A stretch of 64,000 nucleotides of DNA from Methanolobus sp. (GTDB taxonomy: Archaea > Halobacteriota > Methanosarcinia > Methanosarcinales > Methanosarcinaceae), in NCBI RefSeq assembly GCF_016278365.1, contig NZ_JADQBZ010000003.1, forward strand, positions 213,185-277,184, given 5' to 3'. The position numbers and the translations under genes were made by a program. The notes under the pieces were generated by a model, which worked only from the letters and a program-made list of their open reading frames with translations, ran no database searches and had not been told where the DNA came from. Numbering within the stretch: the stretch's first letter is position 1; each line of letters starts with the position of its first letter. Shown here piece by piece: positions 17,858 through 27,210 of the stretch.

Positions 17858-19084
17858 ATGTTATTCAAAGACCTAAATCTTATCGACCCTCTTCAGAGGG
17901 CCCTTACTAAAGAAGGCTACATAGCGCCCACCCCTATACAGGTACAGGCTATACCACAACTGCTTAAAGGCAAAGACCTGATAGGGATCGCCCAGACAGG
18001 CACAGGCAAGACCGCTGCATTTGTGCTGCCCATACTCCAGAGGATGCACGAGAAACACAAGCATGTGACGCCAGGATTTCCCAGGGTGCTTGTACTTGCA
18101 CCCACCAGGGAGCTTGCTGCGCAGATCGGTGATAGTTTTGCCGCATACGGCCATTTCCTGCATTTCAAACACACTGTCGTATTTGGTGGCGTAAGCCAGG
18201 TACCTCAGTTCAAGAGTATCACAAAGGGAGTGGATATATTAGTGGCCACTCCGGGAAGGCTGCTTGACCTGATGGACCAGGGTATTGTCAAGCTTAGCGG
18301 TGTCGAGTTCTTTGTTCTGGATGAGGCTGACAGGATGCTTGACATGGGATTCATCAAGGATGTCAACAGGATCGTATCGATGCTGCCTCACAAGCGCCAT
18401 TCACTCTTCTTTTCGGCGACTATGTCTCCCCAGATAAGCGAGCTTACCAAGAGACTTCTGACAGATCCTGTGCGCGTTGAAGTGACACCTCAGGCAACGA
18501 CTGTGGAGCGTATAGAGCAGAAGGTCTTCTTTGTGGACCAGGATAATAAGGATGCTCTCCTGTTGAGCCTTCTCCAGCAGGATCACCTCAACTGCGTACT
18601 GGTGTTCACCCGCACAAAGCACAGGGCTAACAAGGTGGCACAAACACTTAACAAGAACCGTGTGGGTGCTGATGCTATCCATGGTAACAAATCGCAGGCC
18701 CATCGTACCAGGGTGATGGAGAGTTTCAGGGCCGGAGAACTTCAGGTGCTGGTAGCGACCGATATCGCAGCACGAGGCATCGATATCGAGGACATATCCC
18801 ACGTTATAAATTATGATCTGCCCAACGAACCTGAGAGCTATGTGCATAGAATAGGACGCACGGCACGGGCAGGAGCAGAGGGTACGGCATATTCGTTCTG
18901 TGCAGCGGATGAACGCAGCTTCCTTCGCAGTATAGAAAAGCTCACTAGAATGGAAATAGATGTAATGAGGCACCGCTACCATTCACAGCGGGCACAGGAT
19001 GCAGTTGGGGAAGAAGCAAAGCCGGCTCCTAGAAAGCCGCGTGCTCCTCCAAGAAGGCAGGGGCACAGCACCCACAAAAGATAG
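17858..19084 (+). CDS. DEAD-box ATP-dependent RNA helicase (RhlE-like)
   Basis: A 408-residue helicase starting at MLFKDLNLIDPLQRAL. ATG 17858 has GAGGA upstream; an in-frame start at 17810 would add 16 unconserved residues. Motifs are: Q-motif PTPIQVQAIP, motif I AQTGTGKT, Ia PTRELAAQI, Ib TPGRLLDL, II VLDEADRMLDMGF, III SATMS, IV VLVFTRTKH, V ATDIAARGIDI, VI HRIGRTARAG. The C-terminal tail (about 30 residues) is rich in Lys, Arg and Pro, as in RhlE proteins, and would bind RNA. It lies between groEL and clpB, so a role in cold or heat stress is plausible. A second DEAD-box gene is at 47838-49142. Confidence 0.95.
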   Translation: MLFKDLNLIDPLQRALTKEGYIAPTPIQVQAIPQLLKGKDLIGIAQTGTGKTAAFVLPILQRMHEKHKHVTPGFPRVLVLAPTRELAAQIGDSFAAYGHFLHFKHTVVFGGVSQVPQFKSITKGVDILVATPGRLLDLMDQGIVKLSGVEFFVLDEADRMLDMGFIKDVNRIVSMLPHKRHSLFFSATMSPQISELTKRLLTDPVRVEVTPQATTVERIEQKVFFVDQDNKDALLLSLLQQDHLNCVLVFTRTKHRANKVAQTLNKNRVGADAIHGNKSQAHRTRVMESFRAGELQVLVATDIAARGIDIEDISHVINYDLPNEPESYVHRIGRTARAGAEGTAYSFCAADERSFLRSIEKLTRMEIDVMRHRYHSQRAQDAVGEEAKPAPRKPRAPPRRQGHSTHKR

Positions 19085-19242
19085 ATTCGACATTATTCGG
19101 CCCCCTACTCTTATTTTTTGTGCGGAGGAATAAGAGACCAAAACAAGGGCGACATCTGTTAGACTGGCACCAACGGATACCCGGCACATGCAGATTAATT
19201 ATTAAGGGAGAAAACTCCAATAATAATATGGGAGATGAGATC
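19085..19242 (+). promoter_or_regulatory. clpB promoter with inverted repeat
   Basis: TTAATTATTAA at 19194-19204 is a TATA candidate placing transcription start near 19226. Between it and the start lies GGAGAAAACTCC (19207-19218), a 4-bp inverted repeat with an A4 loop, well placed for a repressor. The GGAG at 19231-19234 precedes a GTG at 19243 by 8 nt. Confidence 0.4.
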
Positions 19243-21900
19243 GTGGATCTGAATCGTTTCACTCAAAAGGCCCAAGAGGCTGTTCAGGATTCAACAACGA
19301 TTGCTGCGAGATACAGAAACCAGCAGATAGATTGTGAACACCTGTTGCTTGCGATGCTCGAACAGACAGGAGGCCTTGTGCCTACCGTGCTCAATAACCT
19401 GGGTGCAGACCTTGAGCAGATGACGCAGAAAGTAGAGCTGCATCTTGAGGGACTTCCCCAGGTATCGGGTCCTGGTGGCGAACAGGTCTATATGACACAA
19501 ACCCTGCGACGCGTGCTGGACTCAGCTTCACGGGAAGCAGGGAAGATGAAAGATGAGTATGTCAGCGTCGAGCATCTTCTGCTTGCAATTGTTAGTGAGA
19601 GCAGTTGTTCAAGCAGTAAGATACTTGCTTCTGAGGGTGTCACAAGGGACAGGCTTCTGAATACCATCAAGGATGTAAGGGGTAACAGGAGGGTGACCTC
19701 GGAAAACCCGGAGGCTACCATGGAGCCTCTCAAGAAGTACGGGATCGACTTTACGGATCTTGCATCCCAGGGAAAGCTCGATCCCGTGATAGGCAGGGAT
19801 CAGGAAATAAGGCACTCCATAGAGATCCTTTCCCGACGCAGAAAGAACAATCCTGTGCTTATCGGTGAAGCAGGTGTGGGTAAGACCGCTATCGTGGAGG
19901 GACTTGCCCAGCGTGTGGCAAAGAGGGATGTGCCCGAGGCTATGAAGGATAAAAGGATCATAGCTCTTGATATGGGTGCACTTGTTGCGGGTGCCAAGTT
20001 CAGGGGTGAATTTGAGGAAAGGCTCAAGGCCGTTCTTAAGGAAGTGTCCGATTCTGAAGGTCAGATCATCCTGTTCATCGATGAGATCCACACAATCGTG
20101 GGTGCGGGTGCAACGGAAGGTGCGATGGATGCCGGTAACCTGCTCAAGCCCATGCTCGCCCGCGGCGAACTGCACTGCATAGGCGCAACGACTCTGGATG
20201 AGTACCGCAAGTACATCGAGAAGGATGCTGCCCTGGAGCGTCGTTTCCTTCCAGTGCTTGTGGAAGAGCCCACTGTAGAGGACACTATTTCTATATTGCG
20301 TGGCCTGAAGGAGAAGTATGAGGTGCACCACGGGGTACGCCTGAAAGACTCTGCACTTGTCGCGGCCGCTGTAATGAGCAGCCGCTATATTTCTGACAGG
20401 TTCCTGCCTGACAAAGCCATAGACCTTGTGGACGAGGCCGCTGCCAAGAAGAGGACTGCCATCGACAGCAAGCCTGCCGAGCTCGATGAGGCGGACCGCA
20501 AAATAATGCAGCTTGAGATCGAGCGTGAAGCTCTTAAAAAGGAAAAGGACGAGGCTTCCAAAGAGAGGCTTGAAGCACTGGAAAAGGAGCTTGCTGACAT
20601 AAGAGCAGAGTCTGATGCCATGAGAGCCAGATGGGACATGGAAAAGCAGGCTATTTCAAAGCTTAATGCTCTTAAGCAGCAGATAGAAGATACCAAGGTG
20701 CAGCTTGAGATTGCGGAAAATGACAATAACCTGGAACTTGCATCAAGGCTGAAGTACGGCACCCTTATCCCCCTACAGAAGGAGTACACGCAGGAAGAGA
20801 CTCGCCTTAAGGAAATGCAGGGTGACATGCTCCTGAGTGAGGAGGTAGGCGAGGAGGATATTGCAGAGGTAGTGAGCCAGTGGACTCGCATACCTATAAC
20901 CCGGCTGATGGAAGGCCAGCGTGAAAAGCTCATGCATTTCGAGGAGAATCTCCACAACCGTATCATCGGACAGGAGGAAGCCGTCAAGGCCGTGTCTGAT
21001 GCGGTGATACGCAATTATGCAGGTATCAAGGATCCGAAGCGGCCAATTGGCAGCTTTATATTCCTGGGCCCCACGGGTGTGGGTAAGACCGAGCTTGTAA
21101 AGGCTTTGGCGGCAGAACTGTTCGACGATGAGAACAGCATGATACGCATTGACATGTCGGAGTACATGGAAAAGCACACTGTTGCTCGCCTTATCGGTGC
21201 TCCGCCCGGGTATATCGGCTATGATGAGGGCGGCCAGCTCACCGAAGCTGTGCGCAGACGGCCATACTCTGTGGTGCTGTTCGATGAGATCGAGAAAGCG
21301 CATCCGGATGTTTTCAACGTCATGCTGCAGATACTGGACGACGGCAGGCTCACAGATTCTAAGGGGCGTACTGTGGACTTCAAGAATACCCTGATAACGA
21401 TGACTTCCAACATTTTCGGAGGCGATCTTACCCAGCTGCTGGGCGACAGCAGCGGCACTTACAGGCCTGAGCAGGATTTCCCGCAACCGCAGAGCAGGAA
21501 GGAGGCTGATTATGCCGAGCTGCAGATAAGGGCCATGCAGGAGCTTGGCAAGTATTTCAGGCCGGAGTTCCTCAACCGCATCGATGAGGTTGTCATCTTC
21601 CATGCGCTCAAGCCCGAAGAACTGGCGCAGATAGTTGATATCAAGGTCGCGGACTTGCAGGAAAGACTTAAGGAGAAGAGGATAACCCTCAACATAACAG
21701 AAGATGCAAAGCTCTATCTTGGTCGGGCAGGTTACAGCGAGACCTTCGGTGCAAGACCTCTTAAGCGTGTCATACAGAACGAGGTCGAGACAAAGATCGC
21801 CAAACTCATAGTTGCAGGCAAGGTGCCGGAAGGCTCTACAGTGACAGTGAACTCCGATGGTAAAGGTATATCTGTAAATGTAACTGAAGCTGCAGGATAA
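19243..21900 (+). CDS. clpB: ATP-dependent disaggregase ClpB
   Basis: A Hsp100 disaggregase of 885 residues from the chosen GTG start. That start has GGAG 8 nt upstream and gives the family N-terminus [16 protein letters not shown] 19228 would add five residues and could be leaderless. Domains: Clp-N repeats (about 1-145), first AAA+ domain with GEAGVGKT at 208-215 and Walker B in [14 protein letters not shown], the long coiled-coil middle domain (about 395-515), second AAA+ domain with GPTGVGKTE at 609-616 and [32 protein letters not shown], and the C-terminal D2-small domain. It unfolds aggregates with the DnaK system, which is not encoded in this window. ClpB is bacterial-type and patchy in archaea. 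Confidence 0.96.
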   Translation: MDLNRFTQKAQEAVQDSTTIAARYRNQQIDCEHLLLAMLEQTGGLVPTVLNNLGADLEQMTQKVELHLEGLPQVSGPGGEQVYMTQTLRRVLDSASREAGKMKDEYVSVEHLLLAIVSESSCSSSKILASEGVTRDRLLNTIKDVRGNRRVTSENPEATMEPLKKYGIDFTDLASQGKLDPVIGRDQEIRHSIEILSRRRKNNPVLIGEAGVGKTAIVEGLAQRVAKRDVPEAMKDKRIIALDMGALVAGAKFRGEFEERLKAVLKEVSDSEGQIILFIDEIHTIVGAGATEGAMDAGNLLKPMLARGELHCIGATTLDEYRKYIEKDAALERRFLPVLVEEPTVEDTISILRGLKEKYEVHHGVRLKDSALVAAAVMSSRYISDRFLPDKAIDLVDEAAAKKRTAIDSKPAELDEADRKIMQLEIEREALKKEKDEASKERLEALEKELADIRAESDAMRARWDMEKQAISKLNALKQQIEDTKVQLEIAENDNNLELASRLKYGTLIPLQKEYTQEETRLKEMQGDMLLSEEVGEEDIAEVVSQWTRIPITRLMEGQREKLMHFEENLHNRIIGQEEAVKAVSDAVIRNYAGIKDPKRPIGSFIFLGPTGVGKTELVKALAAELFDDENSMIRIDMSEYMEKHTVARLIGAPPGYIGYDEGGQLTEAVRRRPYSVVLFDEIEKAHPDVFNVMLQILDDGRLTDSKGRTVDFKNTLITMTSNIFGGDLTQLLGDSSGTYRPEQDFPQPQSRKEADYAELQIRAMQELGKYFRPEFLNRIDEVVIFHALKPEELAQIVDIKVADLQERLKEKRITLNITEDAKLYLGRAGYSETFGARPLKRVIQNEVETKIAKLIVAGKVPEGSTVTVNSDGKGISVNVTEAAG

Positions 21901-21938
21901 GACTGGTTCCGGAGAAAGAGAGCATCTTTAAGAAGAGT

Positions 21939-21967
21939 AAGGATGGAGAGAGGATGGCTCCATCCTT
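21939..21967. terminator. Hairpin between convergent clpB and the repeat-protein gene
   Basis: A perfect 10-bp inverted repeat, AAGGATGGAG (21939-21948) and CTCCATCCTT (21958-21967), has a 9-nt loop. It is followed by the T-rich run TTAAGTTTTAAATT. It lies between the stops of two convergent genes and probably ends transcription from both sides. Confidence 0.6.
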
Positions 21968-21995
21968 CTTGCTTAAGTTTTAAATTCTGACTGCA

Positions 21996-24017
21996 TTACA
22001 GCCCCAATGCCATTCTGATAAGGACTATCAAGCCCACAAAGAGGTTAAGGACGACAAGTCCACCTACTGCCATGGCGCCTATCTTTATCATGTTTGTGTT
22101 CAGTTTTGAACCCGTATCAAGGAGTGAAAGGGCTTTCTGTACTGATTCCATGGTTTCGTTCGCTTTTGTAATTGCTTCTTTTGATTCTGTCAGGTTTGCA
22201 TTGAGGTTGTCAAGCAACAGGTCTATCCTTGGTTGTTCTTCTGTCCTGACTGTCCGAAGCACCGCATTCAATTCTTCAAGAGTACCCGGCACACCAGTGT
22301 TGAGATTATCAAGTAGCGCGTCTATACGCGGCTGTTCTTCTGTCCTGACGACCTGGAGCACACCATGTAGTTCCTCGAGTGTTCTTGGGACCTCTGCGTT
22401 AAGGTTATCAAGCAATATGTCTATGCGCGGTTGCTCTTCAGTTCTTACGCGGTTCAGGACTCCATGAAGCTCTTCAAGTGTCCCGGGGATAACTCCGGGA
22501 ACCTCTACCCATTTATTAGCTAGTTTCTCATATTTTTTATCCAGCTTCTGGGCCTGCCTGGCGTAGAACGCTTTCTGCGCCTTCATGGAATCATAGTTGC
22601 GCTGATAGCCATCGAACTTGGTGCTAAGGGATGCGGATATCCGGGCGCCGTGTGGCTGCATTGAGGAATGCACGTAAGTATTGGAATTGGACGCTGCAGT
22701 CCCTGTTGCGACAGCTGCGGCGGTGGAGAGGGCTCTTAGACTTGCGCTGACATCCTTCGCTGCAAGGGTATCTCCTTCCTCCAATGCATTTACAATAGCA
22801 CGATTAGCCTTAGATGCAATGGGACCGTCTTTACCGGCAGCTGATCCTATGGATCCTGCAGTTGAGCCTGATACTCCATCAACTTTGACGAGATTTCCGG
22901 TTTCCCGAATGACATCTGTTTCTAATGTGGCATCTTTCCCTATAATAGTGCCTGTATTTATGGAATCTTCCCGGACCGCTTCGATGACTACTGCTTCATC
23001 TTTTATGTTAACTACAGTGGTCATGTCGTCCTTTACGTTAACGACGCCGGCTTCATCTGTTATGTTAATGACGTTGGTTACATCATCTTTGATATTTCCT
23101 GCATTGATGAGGTCATCCTTAATATTTTCCTGATTGATAGTGCTGTCGATGACGTTACCGATATTCATGACGCTGTCAAGAATATCTGATGCATAGATGT
23201 TCTCTTTTGGGACCCTGATGGAATCTATACCTATCTGGAATACATTTTCCGGGTAGACGCGGATCACATCTGCCATTCTGGATGTGAGAATTTCCTTTCT
23301 TGTCAGCAGTTTGTTATAGTATTGTTTGTCGACCCTGATAGCTTCAAGATTGTCTTTAAGAGACTCGCTCTGCTCAGTGACAGGGATCGATACTTTCGTT
23401 GTGCTCACAAAGAGCTTTTTGATTTCCCGGAGTATTTCTTCACTAACTTCAAGGTTATCATCCAGAGAGGCCAGGATATCTTCTATCATGGGCTGCTCTA
23501 TAGTGTTGAAACGCTCTAGTGATTCCTTTGCGTTGTATATGCCGGTTGTCAGCACCCCGGGTTCCTGATAGAATATGTTCTGTATCTCTTTATTGACTGC
23601 TGCAAGCCTGCCAAGAAGCTGGAACTGTTTGATCACCAGGTCCATATTCGATACAATGTCCCAGAAGTTGAAACTGAAACTTGAAGGATTGCTGACCCCA
23701 AGCTCCTTAAGTTCATTTTCTACTTTCGTTTTCTCCTGCTTCAGGACATTAAGCCTTGATTTTTCTTCGTCCCACAGGTCCGCCTCACTTCTTGGTGTCA
23801 GCCTGTTGATAGTCAGGAGCTCTTCTGCTTCTTTCAGAGTGGATATTAGCTGCTCCCCTAATGTCTCGATCGTTGAACCGATGACTGCAATTGCAAGCCC
23901 TGCTTCTTCTGCGGCATCGCCTGCAGATTCTGCTGCATTGCCTGCCTGATAGGCAGCTTTTCCTATAGTATATAATCCGCCTGTTGCAATACCTGCAACA
24001 ACATCAAACCATCCCAT
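21996..24017 (-). CDS. Unknown 673-aa repeat protein with C-terminal membrane anchor
   Basis: Not recognised as a known family. Visible parts in order: an N-terminal Gly/Ala-rich amphipathic region (MGWFDVVAGIATGGLYTIG, then alternating AG and AE pairs); a helical region with KSRLNVLKQEKTKVENEL; a divergent repeat copy ESLERFNTIEQPMIEDILASLDDNLE near residue 165; and a middle stretch of short NIKDD/NVKDD-type repeats rich in Asp, Asn, Thr and Val. An Ala-rich low-complexity part follows. Next come three 33-residue tandem repeats (consensus TLEELHGVL-x-VRTEEQPRIDxLLDNLN), spaced exactly 99 nt in the DNA, then a heptad-like helix and one membrane segment, AVGGLVVLNLFVGLIVLI. A membrane-tethered coiled-coil sensor or scaffold is an inference. 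No signal peptide is evident, so the repeats may be cytoplasmic. Confidence 0.75.
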   Translation of the reverse strand: MGWFDVVAGIATGGLYTIGKAAYQAGNAAESAGDAAEEAGLAIAVIGSTIETLGEQLISTLKEAEELLTINRLTPRSEADLWDEEKSRLNVLKQEKTKVENELKELGVSNPSSFSFNFWDIVSNMDLVIKQFQLLGRLAAVNKEIQNIFYQEPGVLTTGIYNAKESLERFNTIEQPMIEDILASLDDNLEVSEEILREIKKLFVSTTKVSIPVTEQSESLKDNLEAIRVDKQYYNKLLTRKEILTSRMADVIRVYPENVFQIGIDSIRVPKENIYASDILDSVMNIGNVIDSTINQENIKDDLINAGNIKDDVTNVINITDEAGVVNVKDDMTTVVNIKDEAVVIEAVREDSINTGTIIGKDATLETDVIRETGNLVKVDGVSGSTAGSIGSAAGKDGPIASKANRAIVNALEEGDTLAAKDVSASLRALSTAAAVATGTAASNSNTYVHSSMQPHGARISASLSTKFDGYQRNYDSMKAQKAFYARQAQKLDKKYEKLANKWVEVPGVIPGTLEELHGVLNRVRTEEQPRIDILLDNLNAEVPRTLEELHGVLQVVRTEEQPRIDALLDNLNTGVPGTLEELNAVLRTVRTEEQPRIDLLLDNLNANLTESKEAITKANETMESVQKALSLLDTGSKLNTNMIKIGAMAVGGLVVLNLFVGLIVLIRMALGL

Positions 24018-24249
24018 GTTTTTCCTCCGTTGAATGTTTTAAAATGTTTCTATTAAATATGCTGTTAATATTTTATTAACTTCTGAAAATATAAACCTAC
24101 CTATTTTTAAAATCAATGATGACTTGAGGAGGATTGTCTCCTGTCTTTCTGGAAAGGTTTTTATAGGCTGATATCACAGTTGTGTATGTTTTTCACACAT
24201 CCCTATTTCAAAACATGTCGAGATAATTTACAGATGGAGATTGAACAAA
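24018..24249 (+). promoter_or_regulatory. Divergent promoters; TATA and TGTG...CACA site before the DUF169 gene
   Basis: The spacer is AT-rich. On the plus strand GTTTTTATAGG near 24158-24168 resembles a TATA box. It is followed by TGTGTATGTTTTTCACACA (24181-24199), an imperfect inverted repeat at the expected start-site region. GGAG at 24236-24239 is the ribosome site. The left part must carry the promoter of the 673-aa gene. Nothing else is seen. Confidence 0.4.
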
Positions 24250-24942
24250 ATGGAACTTAAAGAAATTAACAAATTTGGACGAGAGCTTAAAGAAATATTA
24301 AACCTGAAGACATCTCCTGTCGCAGTTGGGCTTGCTGCTGATGAGAATGACATTCCTCAAGGCATGGAAAAGATCGGTGAATCTACCAGGCATTGCCAGA
24401 TGGTAGACAATGTTAGAAGGACTGGTTCTGCATTCTATACAACTTTGGATGATCACCAGTGTAAAGGAGGGGCTGCTGTAATGGGCATGAGTGAAATGGG
24501 AGAGAAGCTGAAGAACGGCGAGTTCTACTTCCACCTTAATCACTTTGGCAACCTTGAAGCTGCAAGGAAGACCATGGAAAAAGTGCCTTATGTAACACCA
24601 TTTTCTGTCAAGTCCATCATGTACGCTCCACTGGAACAGGCAACATTCATACCGGACATTGTAGTCATAGTCACAACTCCCCGACATGTTATGGAACTGT
24701 CCCAGGCTTTACTTTACACTTCAGGCGGCAGAATCGCTTCAAGCTTTGCAGGCAAGCAGAGCCTGTGCGGTGATGGCGTTGCACTCCCATATACTACAGG
24801 GGAGGTAGGTGTGACCGTAGGTTGCAGTGGAAGCCGCAAGTACACCCAGATACAGGATGAAGAGATGATTATCAGTATTCCTGTTGAGAAGCTTCCTGAA
24901 CTGGTGAAGGCTGCAGACAAGATGTTTGGCCAGCCCTGTTAA
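24250..24942 (+). CDS. DUF169 family protein
   Basis: A 230-residue protein of the DUF169 family, common in methanogens and anaerobes and uncharacterised. It shows the usual N-terminal ELKEILNLKTSPVAVGLA, then HCQMVDNVRRTGSAFYTTLDDHQCKGGAAVMGM with conserved cysteines, then FGNLEAARKTMEKVP and the ending FAGKQSLCGDGVALPYTTGEVGVTVGCSGSRKY. Cys residues in QCKGG, SLCGD and GCSGSR could bind a metal or cluster. ATG 24250 is preferred over TTG 24241 because GGAG sits 10 nt upstream. It stands beside G3E GTPase genes and a chelatase, so a link to metal or cofactor metabolism is possible. The transcript seems to end at the hairpin 24961-24989. Confidence 0.85.
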   Translation: MELKEINKFGRELKEILNLKTSPVAVGLAADENDIPQGMEKIGESTRHCQMVDNVRRTGSAFYTTLDDHQCKGGAAVMGMSEMGEKLKNGEFYFHLNHFGNLEAARKTMEKVPYVTPFSVKSIMYAPLEQATFIPDIVVIVTTPRHVMELSQALLYTSGGRIASSFAGKQSLCGDGVALPYTTGEVGVTVGCSGSRKYTQIQDEEMIISIPVEKLPELVKAADKMFGQPC

Positions 24943-24960
24943 AATCTCGTTCTGCAGATG

Positions 24961-24989
24961 GACAGGCATGGTTTCTTAACCTGCCTGTC
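24961..24989 (+). terminator. Terminator hairpin after the DUF169 gene
   Basis: A perfect 8-bp inverted repeat, GACAGGCA (24961-24968) and TGCCTGTC (24982-24989), with a 13-nt loop lies 18 nt after the stop. It is followed by ATCTTCTATT. It is likely a transcription end or an RNA-stabilising structure. Confidence 0.5.
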
Positions 24990-25021
24990 ATCTTCTATTA
25001 TCCAGGATTTCTTGTTTTGTT

Positions 25022-25486
25022 CCTGATTTTATCCTTGTAGAACCCTCTGGCCTCGCTTTTGCCGACGTTATCATGCAAAACCTTGAGTTGATGAACTTTG
25101 GGGACTCCCTTGCTGTAGCGCCTGTTGTGACTCTTATCGACGGAACTCGCTTTAAGGATCTCATGAAAGGCTTAAGGACCTATATGCTCAGGCAGATCGG
25201 CAATTCGGAAATCCTGGTAATCACTAAAGTCGATGTTCTGGATCCTATTCAGGTTTCCTTAATTGAAGACTCCTTGAAGCAGTTGAACCCTTTGGCTACA
25301 GTGCTGAAGATGTCTCTTAAAACAGAATCCGCAGGTTTTGATGAACTGCTCAGGTTGATATCTCCACGCGTCTTAGATGCAAAGTCAGCTCCTGCACAAA
25401 TGGCCACACCAGCACCAATAATGTGCACGACTACTGTTATACGGAAGTCTGTTGGAAACTCTCTTCCGTATTCCCGACAAGCTTGA
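25022..25486 (+). pseudogene. Truncated duplicate of a G3E (CobW/HypB-like) GTPase gene
   Basis: From 25022 an in-frame stretch reads PDFILVEPSGLAFADVIMQNLELMNFGDSLAVAP. It matches residues about 88-122 of the intact GTPase at 25862, and the match continues through IGNSEILVITKVDVLDPIQV and LLRLISPRV. The first 85 or so residues, with the Walker A loop, switch I and CxCC motif, are missing. The frame also stops soon after the GTPase domain, before the C-terminal domain and His tail. In the base-recognition motif N-K-V-D the Asn is replaced by Thr. It has no start or ribosome site at the homology boundary. It is best read as the remains of a tandem duplicate. Confidence 0.85.
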
Positions 25487-25861
25487 TGGGCACCTGGCTT
25501 TTCTTGCTGCTCTTTTTAGATGTGGTCCCTATTTTTTTACTTCTTTCTGTTTTGGTATATACACAAACATTGCCACAATAGTATTTTTATTAGGATGTTA
25601 ACTAATCAGTATCAATTAGCTTATAATTTGTCCAGATAATTGCTTCCCCATTTATTGAAATTGGTACCTATTCAAAGATTGCTTGTATATCTTGTTTTTT
25701 TATATGTCTTTTTCATTTTTATGCGTCATTAGATTGCGATAAATAATTCAGGACGTGCATGTGTTTTTTAATGCTAATTTGGCATAATACCAAAATACTA
25801 CATGAGTTTATATATTATGAACAATTAGTATTCTGTACATATCTATTATGGAGGATTTCAG
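25487..25861 (+). promoter_or_regulatory. Promoter region of the G3E GTPase gene
   Basis: A 375-nt AT-rich region with no gene. It holds an inverted repeat TTTGG-N7-CCAAA at 25780-25796, then the TATA element TTTATATATT at 25807-25816. The leader ends with GGAGG at 25850-25854, 7 nt before the ATG. The repeat is immediately upstream of the TATA box, where an activator or metal-responsive regulator could act. The identity of the factor is unknown. Confidence 0.5.
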
Positions 25862-27133
25862 ATGGATGCGATTGTGATTGGTGGCTTCTTAGGTAGCGGA
25901 AAGACAACGACTGTGATAAATATAGGTAAATCTCTGGCTGAAAGAGGTCATAGTGTAGCGATAATAGTTAACGAGGTAGGCGAGGTTGGAATTGATGGTG
26001 ATATCATCTCCAAATATGGGCTGGATACCAAGGAGATAACTAACGGCTGTATCTGCTGCACGCTCAAGCTGAACATGAAAGCCACATTGACAGAACTTCG
26101 TAACTCATATAATCCCGATTTTATTATAGTAGAACCCTCGGGCATCGCTTTTCCAAATGTGATAAAACAGAATCTTGAACTGATGAACTTTGGAGAATCC
26201 ATAAGAGTGGCTCCTCTTGTAACCCTTATAGACGGAAGCCGTTTTAAAGATATAATGAAGTCCGTAAAGAACTATGCTGTAAGGCAGATAGAAGATGCAG
26301 AGATCCTTGTGATCAATAAAGTGGACATTGTAGACCCCATCCGCGTCCCCATAATTGAAGAATCGGTGCAGCAGTTAAATCGCAAGGCCAAAATCCTGAA
26401 GATGTCATTGAGAAAGGAAGATGAAGGTTTCTATGAGATGATGAAGCTCATAGCTCCATCCGTAACAATTAAGGACGCGCCCAATGACACTCATGCAGAA
26501 GCTATTGGAACTCCGGCAAATTCATCGTCATCCGAAATTGCACTCCCTGTGTTAAATCCCCCGGGAGGACACACCCATTATGACAGCCACTCTTCAGGAC
26601 TCGCTTCTTATGCCAACGATTACAGGATACTGGAAGAGGATATTGGCAGAGAGGAAGCAAGATCAATTGCAATGGACATTGCAGCGGCAGTAAAATCTGC
26701 AATAATGCAGACTAGTCCGGAGTTTGTAGGTCACATCAAGATGTTCCTGGAGTCTCCCCGTGAGACTGTGAAGATAAGTATTACTTCCTACGCCGAGAAT
26801 CCTGTACTTGATATTATAAGGACGGCATCAGGAAATGCCCCCCGTTTCAAGATATTGACTGCAGTATCGGGTATGGAGGAGGACGGGCTCATCAAGCTGG
26901 TCGATGAGAGCGTGAAGGCTGTTTTTAGCAGAAACAACATGCTCTCCCAACGGTTGCATGAGCCGAAAGATCATGATCACGACCATGATCACCACGACCA
27001 CCATGACCACGATGAAAATCCTGATCACCATCATAAACATCATCACAAGCTTCCCCCGGAGCAGGAAGTGCTGGATGACATCTATGATCACGATCTGGTA
27101 AATTCCGATAGTGAAGGTACTTGCCATCTGTAA
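25862..27133 (+). CDS. G3E-family GTPase (CobW/HypB/UreG-like) with His-rich C-terminus
   Basis: A 423-residue P-loop metallochaperone-type GTPase. Walker A is GGFLGSGKTTT (GSGKT at 11-15). NEVGEVGIDGD forms the switch region. NGCICCTL holds Cys63, Cys65 and Cys66 of the CxCC metal site. Walker B is FIIVEPSG, and NKVD lies at 152-155. A C-terminal domain begins around residue 230, and the last 40 residues are a run of His and Asp that would hold several metal ions. Family members deliver Ni, Co or Zn to enzymes. With the CbiX/CfbA-like chelatase and a second GTPase nearby, nickel or cobalt supply is the likely job; zinc is not excluded. A degenerate copy lies upstream. Confidence 0.9.
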   Translation: MDAIVIGGFLGSGKTTTVINIGKSLAERGHSVAIIVNEVGEVGIDGDIISKYGLDTKEITNGCICCTLKLNMKATLTELRNSYNPDFIIVEPSGIAFPNVIKQNLELMNFGESIRVAPLVTLIDGSRFKDIMKSVKNYAVRQIEDAEILVINKVDIVDPIRVPIIEESVQQLNRKAKILKMSLRKEDEGFYEMMKLIAPSVTIKDAPNDTHAEAIGTPANSSSSEIALPVLNPPGGHTHYDSHSSGLASYANDYRILEEDIGREEARSIAMDIAAAVKSAIMQTSPEFVGHIKMFLESPRETVKISITSYAENPVLDIIRTASGNAPRFKILTAVSGMEEDGLIKLVDESVKAVFSRNNMLSQRLHEPKDHDHDHDHHDHHDHDENPDHHHKHHHKLPPEQEVLDDIYDHDLVNSDSEGTCHL

Positions 27134-27210
27134 GTCCTTCTTCTACCTCCTTTTTTCGAATCTCCGGGTTACTAAGTAAAGACTAATACAGATTTATAGG
27201 GTGCATCTTC

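Noticed and set aside
20773..21603. Minus-strand 276-aa open frame opposite clpB
   Set aside because: No motifs and it is fully within the second AAA+ domain of clpB; an antisense artefact of its codon composition.
22202..22450. The 99-nt tandem repeats as a CRISPR array or DNA satellite
   Set aside because: They are in frame, code for 33-residue protein repeats and have no spacers; no CRISPR array was found in the window.
22681..23133. Plus-strand 150-aa frame opposite the 673-aa repeat protein
   Set aside because: It mirrors the repeats of the minus-strand gene. The minus-strand frame is far longer and has a membrane segment and ordered repeats.
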